The notes under the pieces: generated by a model
Databases searched by the model: none
What the model was told of the DNA's origin: nothing
Seen by the model: only the letters and a program-made list of their open reading frames with translations
Position numbers and translations under genes: made by a program
Assembly (NCBI GenBank): GCA_028565635.1
Contig: JAOXYB010031987.1
Span: 1 to 14,503 of the forward strand
Reading direction: 5' to 3'
Source of the DNA: Phoronis ovalis
Lineage: Eukaryota > Phoronida > Phoronidae
Length of the DNA: 14,503 nucleotides
Shown: in pieces, positions 11,201 to 14,503 of the stretch
How the letters are laid out: every line of letters starts with the position of its first letter
How positions within the stretch are numbered: the stretch's first letter is position 1

Positions 11201-14200
11201 TTTTTTCCTTATTTGATTGATTGTTTCAATGAAAGAAAATCAACCCTTGTATGGGCTTTGAGAATTCCAATTGTGGTCTGAGATAAGGAGAAGGAAGTAG
11301 TTCGCAGTTATATTACATACACATTTTACAATTTTTAAGGCAATTGAAGCATTGGAAAATTATGCAACACCAGCTACAAGGCTTGCTTTAACTGATACCA
11401 TTGAAAATGATCAGTGTTTCTATAAAGTGCGGATGGAAGCTTGCAAGTGTTTAGCGAAGGTAGCCAATTCTATGATTGGTAGCTGGACAGGTCCGCCAGC
11501 CATGATGACGATCTTCAGAAAGATGCTGTCTTCACATTCTTGTCCAAACATTGTACGACAGAATAATTTCTCAAATTTTCAACATTATTTTTTACAAAAA
11601 GTGAGTATTTAAGTAAATAGAAACAGAGAAAATTGGTATATCTATGATCAGCTGTATGTAAGTTATCAGTACAACAGCTAATTCTACTGTTTTTGGCTGA
11701 AGTTGATTGAAATTTTTGGCGATAAAAGATGTAGTATTAGTTAATTTGTTATCACCCTTGCATATGATGTCCCCTGTGATGAATTTTTTCAAGCATGCAG
11801 CAATTTTACCAACAGATTGGATTAATATACCGTGCTATTGAATAAACAAAATGCACACCTTAGAACTTTAAAAAGTGTAATGTTCTAAGCTTGAAATGTG
11901 ATGATATGTGACACATGTATGACTTGCTTTACAAGAGATATGGTTGTCTCTATCATTATTTTGGTGCAATTCTATTAAACATTATCAAAGCAGAGGACTT
12001 GAAAGTAATTATAATTATGGGAGTAGGGGGGTTATAAAGTTTCAGTTACAGAGGGAAGGGGTTAGAAAAAGTATTTAATATTGGCTTGCTGATTATATAT
12101 TATCAAGGGGAGGGATGTGAAAATAGATTGAATTACTAAAGCAAGGGGTCAAAAAATATCCTGGCCTCTGTCTCAGTTATTTTTTAATGAAACAGTTCTT
12201 ACAAATGATTCACCTGTTTGTTTGTTGTTTACTATGATACATACACTGCAGAAAGTGATGAAATGATAACTTCATGAGAATTTGCAATATTTTAGGCTAT
12301 TCCTGTCCATATGGCATCTCTGCGTACACCACACGGAACTTGTCCGCAAGAAGTGTTCAATTTTCTCCTGGATCTCTTCAAATATAACGACAATTCTAAA
12401 AACAAAGTAAGGTTTATATAGTACTTCACTGCTATATAAGTGAAGAAGTTGACTAATATATTGTGTAATTTCTCTTTTTATATGAGGCTTTTTTTAGAGT
12501 AATGAACTGTCTACTTACTGTCCTATACCTACAGAAAGCATTATAATATTTTAATTTTAGCATGTAATTAAGTTAGCTAACTTTCAGAATATTGATGAAT
12601 TTGATAATTTATGTGAATTTGTAGGGATAGGTACTATAGGATTTGGCAGGCTAGTAATTCTTCGATTTAAGTACTGATTGCACTTTTTCAGTTTTCTGAT
12701 AACTACTACAGAGCCGCGTTGGTGGATGCTTTGGCTAACACAATCACACCAGCTGTCACTATGGTAACTGTCTCTGGGTAAGTTTTATGAGCTAAACAAT
12801 CTGCAGTATAATTCTGTTAGGAGCGAAGACTAATCCACTGCAATACATACAGGGTTGCCTAACATCTAACAATAGACTATTGCATGCACTTGGTGGAGCC
12901 TCCAGTCTCAGACCCAAACGATTCCATCATGTCGCATTTTGTGAATGAACAGTGACATAGTTCTACGCGATTCATTCATAAAACGCATCCTTTGCATGCT
13001 GAGCCAAAACCCTAAAAAATATCTGACCTAAGAAGTACCCTCCTTTTTCTGAGCTTATCAATACATAAACAACTATTTATTAATATTATTTATTTTAAAT
13101 TTTCACCGGTTAAAGCTTGTCTACAGTCAGATTTAAAAAAGCAAGTTTTGTCTATAACTAAAGGATTACGGTGTTGAAAGGGTCTGACTGTAGCGCCCTC
13201 AGGTGCATGCAAATAGTCTATTGTCACTTAAAATTGTTTTTCATTAACTTAAATCATTTTATACAGACGCAATTTGTTGGACATTTACTACCAGTTTATC
13301 TAGCATGGATAACTTATGAGTTACACTCACCAAGTATGTTGAACATTCACCTTTGAATTTAGAAGGTGTTCAGCGAACTTGGTGAGTGTTAGGAAACCCG
13401 AATATATTTTGAAATAACCAGCCAATACTTTTAAATTAAGACCTATTTACTAAAATATTTCACTCCTACTTAAATTCATGTCTGCTGTTGTATGCTATGA
13501 ATACACAGACATGTTTTTGAAACTTAAAAAGAACACAGTATGATAGTGAAGGGACAAATATGTAAATGCTAGATATGCAGTTAGATTTATAAGGATTACT
13601 CCAATTTTTCACAATAACATGTAAAATTGCTCAGCTTTTGTGTATTATAAATAATAAATATGTTTGTGTTTGTAGTTATGGTGGGACTTTGCAGATAAGC
13701 TCAGAGACTAAACATTTGTTAGAAGAAGTCACTAGATACTTGAATCTTGAAAAATTACTCCCATGTTACAGAAACACTATTACTGAGAGGTATGCGTCAT
13801 CAGAAACTATAAGTTTCTAATGAGAAACACCTGACAAAACAGCTGTATGTACATGATTGGCCAAGTGTGAAAAATTGTCAAAATAATTGATCTCATTCCA
13901 TACTGTCGCCAGCAATGATGAAAATGTCACAATGGTGACAAAAGCTCCATAGTAACTGATTAAATTATAGTGTATTTAAAAAATGTTTTTGTAAACCTAC
14001 ATCATAGCAAAATGTTAAGTACTAGTAAAGTAATATATTCTAATACTGAATAATGCATAATGAAGATTAACAACGACATCTAGTGGTGTCATCAACACTA
14101 TTGTTTTCAGGGCATAACTTCAATTGATTGTATAATTCGCAGGAACAAACTTAATGTGTAATAAATGTTTTTTCATATGTATATGCATTATTTCTAGTTG

Positions 14201-14337
14201 TCTTAAGGCAATACAGAGGTTACAGAAGTTTGGCCATCTCCCAGCGGAAACAGAGATATTCAAGAGCTATGCACAGCATGGTGTGTTCATTGATGTTAGA
14301 CTAGCTGCATTCCAAATATTAGTAGAGTCGCTGCAAG
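2176..14337 (+). CDS. TAF2: TAF2, TFIID subunit 2 (spliced, 23 exons, 3' end outside window)
   Basis: TAF2 is a TFIID subunit that, with TAF1, contacts the initiator and downstream promoter DNA and joins TFIID through TAF8; it acts in the nucleus in RNA polymerase II preinitiation. I recognised it by exon-by-exon similarity to animal TAF2: RPYRLA then HQVLCI near the N terminus, [81 protein letters not shown] and CPNIV. The coding exons listed separately join in frame for 888 codons without a stop. The fold is M1-aminopeptidase-like: beta domain about 17-240, catalytic-like domain 241-490, beta-sandwich 500-600, then a HEAT-like part. The zinc motif is lost (Q337, E341, K360), as is normal for TAF2. 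A basic run at 582-590 may be a nuclear localisation signal. The start is the first ATG after an in-frame TGA at 2122-2124 and has A at -3. The last quarter of the protein lies beyond the right edge. Confidence 0.96.
2301..2445 (+). repeat. Tandem duplication of the exon 2 acceptor and 5' coding part
   Basis: Two adjacent copies of about 72 bp each, 2301-2372 and 2373-2445, share AATTTCAGTGA at the start, then TTTCTGATTCCC or a close variant, then ATTTCTTTTGTAGCT, then GTTCTATGCAT and GGATTTAATTTC. The second copy carries the functional acceptor and the coding start of exon 2. The first has an equally good acceptor (AG at 2337-2338), but the codon after its split codon is TAA (2341-2343) instead of CAC. 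Using it would end the protein at codon 17. The copies are diverged by point changes and a small indel, so the event is not very recent. Confidence 0.85.
2411..2463 (+). CDS. TAF2: TAF2 exon 2 (codons 16-33)
   Basis: This exon encodes [17 protein letters not shown] after the split Ala16, closely matching the first conserved block of TAF2. The acceptor is TTCTTTTGTAG and the donor is ATT|GTAAGT. Together with exon 1 it makes exactly 33 codons. Its acceptor and 5' half are the second copy of a local tandem duplication whose first copy lies at 2301-2372. Confidence 0.92.
2685..2757 (+). CDS. TAF2: TAF2 exon 3 (codons 34-57 plus 1 nt)
   Basis: This exon encodes GYVELTIHP through NGKQC, then the first base of Arg58. 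The acceptor is TTTTCAG. There is no GT or GC donor near the end of the homology. Instead the exon is followed directly by ATATCCTT, the U12-type 5' splice site. Reading on without splicing meets TAA within eight codons. Confidence 0.9.
2758..2944 (+). other. TAF2 intron 3: U12-type, apparent AT-AA
   Basis: The intron begins ATATCCTTAAC, matching the AT-type U12 donor consensus. Near the 3' end CCTTAAC (2928-2934) matches the U12 branch site, with the branch A about 11 nt before the acceptor, the spacing typical of minor introns. To rebuild the conserved C-R-I-Y-R block, Arg58 must be A|GA, which places the intron end at ...ATTTAA (AT-AA). Ending one base later at AAG would be AT-AG but breaks the frame. 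The U12 class is well supported; the exact terminal dinucleotide is inferred from protein homology. Confidence 0.85.
2945..3035 (+). CDS. TAF2: TAF2 exon 4 (codons 58-88)
   Basis: This exon encodes [15 protein letters not shown], then the strongly conserved YNDPTLEVC block. It follows the U12 intron and ends with donor AG|GTCAGT inside Arg88 (AG|A). Confidence 0.92.
3273..3391 (+). CDS. TAF2: TAF2 exon 5 (codons 88-128)
   Basis: This exon encodes [17 protein letters not shown], then [12 protein letters not shown], the TAF2 block with the NGNGE signature. The acceptor is CATTATAG and the donor CAAG|GTGTGA. The split codon G|AT gives Asp128 with exon 6. Open frame on both sides of this exon is intronic chance; the ATG at 3238 is not a start. 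Confidence 0.92.
3392..3798 (+). other. TAF2 intron 5
   Basis: A 407-bp AT-rich intron with GTGTGA donor and CTTTCAG acceptor. I see no gene, repeat or conserved block in it. Confidence 0.85.
3799..3943 (+). CDS. TAF2: TAF2 exon 6 (codons 128-176)
   Basis: This exon encodes [36 protein letters not shown] and [11 protein letters not shown], aligned with the TAF2 block GGLHFVVP. The acceptor is TCTTTCAG. It ends TCA AG before GCAAGT, a GC-type donor; the split Arg176 (AG|G) joins exactly to exon 7. Confidence 0.93.
3944..4221 (+). other. TAF2 intron 6: GC-AG
   Basis: The intron starts GCAAGT after exonic AAG, the typical context of natural GC-AG introns, and ends TCTATAG. Alternatives fail: a GT four bases later shifts the frame, and the upstream acceptor-like TTTCAAG (4204-4210) would add an in-frame TAG. 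Confidence 0.85.
4222..4416 (+). CDS. TAF2: TAF2 exon 7 (codons 176-241)
   Basis: This exon encodes [19 protein letters not shown], then [42 protein letters not shown]. It is one of the best conserved TAF2 stretches and closes the N-terminal beta domain; the WFPCVDS block corresponds to the FPCxDEP block of M1 peptidases. The donor is GG|GTAAGG. Confidence 0.95.
4417..4752 (+). other. TAF2 intron 7
   Basis: A 336-bp intron with no gene. It contains CRE-like TGACATCA around 4483 and TGACATCTGGTGG near 4509, similar to CGACATCTAGTGG in intron 22 (near 14077). The function of these short matches is unknown. Confidence 0.8.
4753..4855 (+). CDS. TAF2: TAF2 exon 8 (codons 241-275)
   Basis: This exon encodes [35 protein letters not shown]. 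It starts the catalytic-like domain and matches TAF2 closely. The acceptor is TATTGTAG and the donor GAG|GTAAGT, phase 0. Confidence 0.94.
5135..5253 (+). CDS. TAF2: TAF2 exon 9 (codons 276-315)
   Basis: This exon encodes [19 protein letters not shown], then [20 protein letters not shown]. The YATMT segment (308-312) occupies the place of the GAMEN exopeptidase motif of M1 aminopeptidases, which is absent here as in other TAF2 proteins. Acceptor ATTTTAG, donor CAG|GTATTT. Confidence 0.94.
5510..5623 (+). CDS. TAF2: TAF2 exon 10, dead zinc-motif region (codons 315-353)
   Basis: This exon encodes [19 protein letters not shown], then [20 protein letters not shown]. By alignment to the M1 block AHELAHQWFG, the HExxH motif is replaced by Q337-A-V-A-E341 while the flanking QFFG is kept. 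Metal binding and peptidase activity are therefore not expected. Acceptor TTTCAG, donor TG|GTATAG within Trp353. Confidence 0.95.
5865..5964 (+). CDS. TAF2: TAF2 exon 11 (codons 353-386)
   Basis: This exon encodes [18 protein letters not shown] and [21 protein letters not shown] sits where M1 peptidases have WLNEG; the third zinc ligand position is K360, exactly 19 residues after E341. Acceptor AATTCAG, donor AAG|GTATAT. Confidence 0.95.
5965..6280 (+). other. TAF2 intron 11
   Basis: A 316-bp AT-rich intron ending TTGACAG. I see nothing else in it. Confidence 0.85.
6281..6496 (+). CDS. TAF2: TAF2 exon 12 (codons 387-458)
   Basis: A 72-codon exon in phase 0 at both ends, encoding [20 protein letters not shown] through [27 protein letters not shown]. 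Its first half is less conserved relative to human TAF2; the second half ([10 protein letters not shown]) matches well. ATG at 6293 is internal, not a start. Acceptor TTGACAG, donor CAG|GTGAAT. Confidence 0.94.
6497..6847 (+). other. TAF2 intron 12
   Basis: A 351-bp intron without recognisable genes or repeats. A 15-nt segment at 6684-6698 is the exact reverse complement of 3018-3032 in exon 4; a match of this length may well be chance. Confidence 0.8.
6848..6940 (+). CDS. TAF2: TAF2 exon 13 (codons 459-489)
   Basis: This exon encodes [19 protein letters not shown] and [12 protein letters not shown], matching the TAF2 block VFNKLLSLA...QKFQS. The donor is TCA|GTAAGT. The open frame continuing past it is intronic. 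Confidence 0.94.
6941..7654 (+). other. TAF2 intron 13
   Basis: A 714-bp intron ending GTTACAG. No gene is seen. A more GC-rich patch around 7130-7400 contains the 12-nt palindrome ACAACTAGTTGT (7384-7395), but I could not define element ends. Confidence 0.8.
7655..7716 (+). CDS. TAF2: TAF2 exon 14 (codons 490-510)
   Basis: This exon encodes [20 protein letters not shown] plus GT of Val510, matching TAF2 GKDIQPLIKQWV. The correct end is two bases beyond the TGG codon, before GTATCCTTT. Splicing directly after TGG would leave the next exon out of frame, so homology and frame both select the U12 donor. Confidence 0.92.
7717..8052 (+). other. TAF2 intron 14: U12-type GT-AG
   Basis: The intron begins GTATCCTTT, the GT-type U12 donor consensus. 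Just upstream of the AG, TTTTCTTGAT (8031-8040) fits the U12 branch pattern, with branch A at 8039, 13 nt before the intron end at 8052. There is little polypyrimidine tract between branch site and AG (TTTACAAATGCAG), as expected for a minor intron. Confidence 0.9.
8053..8167 (+). CDS. TAF2: TAF2 exon 15 (codons 510-548)
   Basis: This exon completes Val510 (GT|A) and encodes [19 protein letters not shown], then [26 protein letters not shown] and ELEIKQD are diagnostic TAF2 sequence in the beta-sandwich domain. Donor GTT|GTGAGT. Confidence 0.95.
8168..9288 (+). other. TAF2 intron 15
   Basis: The longest intron in the window, 1,121 bp and very AT-rich. It contains chance open frames of under 100 codons on both strands, none protein-like. 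No repeat or RNA gene is recognised. The acceptor is TTTCTTTCCAG. Confidence 0.85.
9289..9398 (+). CDS. TAF2: TAF2 exon 16 (codons 549-585)
   Basis: This exon encodes [19 protein letters not shown], then [26 protein letters not shown] and CHSKSRR are strongly conserved in TAF2. The donor CG|GTAAAA splits Arg585. Confidence 0.95.
9399..10007 (+). other. TAF2 intron 16
   Basis: A 609-bp AT-rich intron ending TGTTTCAG, with no recognisable gene or repeat. Confidence 0.85.
10008..10073 (+). CDS. TAF2: TAF2 exon 17, basic stretch (codons 585-607)
   Basis: This exon encodes [21 protein letters not shown] and the first two bases of Asp607. The basic run KSRRNKKKK spanning exons 16-17 is conserved in TAF2 and could serve as a nuclear localisation signal (inference). 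The following [11 protein letters not shown] is near identical to animal TAF2. Donor GA|GTAAGT. Confidence 0.95.
10074..10409 (+). other. TAF2 intron 17
   Basis: A 336-bp intron. Near its start GTGAAGTCT is repeated (about 10078 and 10095). Nothing else is seen. The acceptor is TTCTTAAAG. Confidence 0.8.
10410..10542 (+). CDS. TAF2: TAF2 exon 18 (codons 607-651)
   Basis: This exon encodes [26 protein letters not shown], then [19 protein letters not shown]. The last block is almost unchanged from human TAF2 and begins the HEAT-like C-terminal region. Donor TTG|GTAAGT. Confidence 0.96.
10543..11339 (+). other. TAF2 intron 18
   Basis: A 797-bp intron. The first 500 bases are plain AT-rich sequence; the 3' part, from about 11052, is occupied by the CCTTATTC repeat cluster described separately. 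The acceptor TTTTTAAG is weak but gives the right frame. Confidence 0.85.
11052..11304. repeat. Palindromic CCTTATTCARTAAGG repeat cluster in intron 18
   Basis: Three copies of a 15-bp near-palindrome, CCTTATTCAGCAAGG (11058-11072), CCTTATTCAGTAAGG (11088-11102) and CCTTATTCAATAAGG (11170-11184), are followed by a partial TTCCTTATTTGA near 11205. CCTTTGCCTTATTC at 11053 is inverted as GAATAAGGCAAAAGG at about 11140-11154. Segments 11118-11164 and 11258-11304 are diverged direct repeats, both TTGAGAA at the start, ATAAGG inside and TTCG at the end. This looks like a degenerate MITE or nested satellite; the family is unknown. Confidence 0.75.
11340..11600 (+). CDS. TAF2: TAF2 exon 19 (codons 652-738)
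   Basis: The largest exon, 87 codons, encoding [74 protein letters not shown]. It matches the helical HEAT-like TAF2 region, including RMxAxxCLAKxANSM. The ATG at 11352 is internal. Donor AAA|GTGAGT. Confidence 0.96.
11601..12295 (+). other. TAF2 intron 19
   Basis: A 695-bp intron ending ATTTTAG. It has purine-rich runs of G (around 12020-12065 and 12108-12150) but no gene, element ends or RNA I recognise. Confidence 0.8.
12296..12406 (+). CDS. TAF2: TAF2 exon 20 (codons 739-775)
   Basis: This exon encodes [37 protein letters not shown]. The block CPxEVxxFxLDLxKYNDN matches TAF2. Phase 0 at both ends; donor AAA|GTAAGG. Confidence 0.95.
12692..12777 (+). CDS. TAF2: TAF2 exon 21 (codons 776-804)
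   Basis: This exon encodes [29 protein letters not shown], matching [22 protein letters not shown] of animal TAF2. The donor GG|GTAAGT fits the next exon in phase. An internal ATG|GTAACT could act as an alternative donor but would change the frame. Confidence 0.94.
12870..13223. mobile_element. MITE-like foldback element in TAF2 intron 21
   Basis: The left end CAATAGACTATTGCATGCAC (12870-12889) reappears inverted at the right end (13203-13223), differing by one extra base. Beyond this, similarity between the arms continues imperfectly for about 20 more bases (GGAGCCTCCAGTCTCAGACCC on the left against the complement of GGGTCTGACTGTAGCGCCC on the right). An inner hairpin joins CGCATTTTGTGAATGAA (about 12933) with TTCATTCATAAAACGC (about 12970). 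There is no transposase. No clear target-site duplication is visible, so family and exact ends are uncertain. Confidence 0.8.
13323..13389. repeat. Imperfect inverted repeat (stem-loop) in intron 21
   Basis: ACACTCACCAAGT (13323-13335) pairs perfectly with ACTTGGTGAGTGT (13377-13389). Inside, TGAACA (13340-13345) pairs with TGTTCA (13367-13372) and ACCTT (13349-13353) with AAGGT (13363-13367), overlapping by one base. The right arm includes GGTGAGTG, a donor-like sequence that a stem would hide. It may be a remnant of another foldback element. Confidence 0.75.
13676..13789 (+). CDS. TAF2: TAF2 exon 22 (codons 804-842)
   Basis: This exon encodes [38 protein letters not shown]. The block EExTRxLNxEKLLPxYRxTIT is characteristic of TAF2. 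Acceptor TTTGTAG, donor AG|GTATGC splitting Ser842. Confidence 0.95.
13790..14197 (+). other. TAF2 intron 22
   Basis: A 408-bp intron. It contains two short perfect stem-loops, both with AATG loops: GTTTCT/AGAAAC (13813-13828) and TGTCAC/GTGACA (13925-13940). CGACATCTAGTGGTG is near 14077. The acceptor is TATTTCTAG. No gene is seen. Confidence 0.8.
14198..14337 (+). CDS. TAF2: TAF2 exon 23 (codons 842-888 plus 1 nt)
   Basis: This exon encodes [47 protein letters not shown] and one further base, matching SCLRAIRxLQKxGHxP...FKSYAxxGxFxDxRxAA of TAF2. The donor is CAAG|GTAAAA. The open frame past 14337 is intronic. 14338-14503 is the start of intron 23, with nothing else visible. Confidence 0.94.
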
Positions 14338-14503
14338 GTAAAAACTTGTGCAGTTTATTAACAGCAGCAGTTTGGTGTTTTGTGTTGCTACTGCCTAGCA
14401 CATGTTATACAACCAATTTGATTGTACAGTCACAAAAATAACTGCAGTACATTTATTTAACGAGGTATTTTAATGGTAAAAAAAGGGCAGTAGGTGTAAT
14501 GAT

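Larger units (their letters stand above)
12778..13675 (+). other. TAF2 intron 21 with MITE-like insert and hairpins
   Basis: An 898-bp intron, the most structured in the gene. It holds a terminal-inverted-repeat element at 12870-13223 and a separate stem-loop at 13323-13389, both described separately. The rest, including 13390-13675, is plain AT-rich sequence up to acceptor TTTGTAG. Confidence 0.85.

Overview
The window is strongly AT-rich animal nuclear DNA. Its main content is most of one intron-rich gene on the plus strand, TAF2, the TFIID subunit once called TAFII150/CIF150. Twenty-three coding exons (2176-14337) join in one open frame of 888 codons plus one base. The gene runs off the right edge; the human protein is about 1,200 residues, so roughly the last quarter is missing. 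Short to moderate introns, high intron density and base composition suggest an invertebrate, most likely an arthropod, but the species cannot be named from sequence alone.

Layout: 1-370 has perfect 17-bp inverted ends and a CpG-containing CGTCCGG motif, like a small non-autonomous DNA transposon. 371-1150 has no recognisable gene but includes a near-perfect (TAC)n/(GTA)n hairpin. At 1151-1204 on the minus strand is a probable first coding exon of an unidentified, divergently transcribed gene. About 970 bp of shared upstream DNA separates its ATG from the TAF2 ATG. TAF2 fills 2176 to the end. Introns 18 and 21 carry repeats, including a MITE-like element at 12870-13223.

The encoded protein follows the M1-aminopeptidase plan (N-terminal beta domain, catalytic-like domain, beta-sandwich, HEAT-like C-terminal part). 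The zinc site is destroyed: the three ligand positions of HExxH-x18-E are Q337, E341 and K360. This is the known state of TAF2, which acts as a promoter-binding scaffold in TFIID rather than a peptidase.

The most interesting signal is in splicing. Two introns have U12-type (minor spliceosome) signals: intron 3, apparently with AT-AA ends, and intron 14, GT-AG. Intron 6 is a GC-AG intron. The intron 1 acceptor and the start of exon 2 are tandemly duplicated, so an upstream decoy acceptor leads directly to an in-frame stop. No CRISPR array, rRNA, tRNA or prokaryotic-type operon is present.
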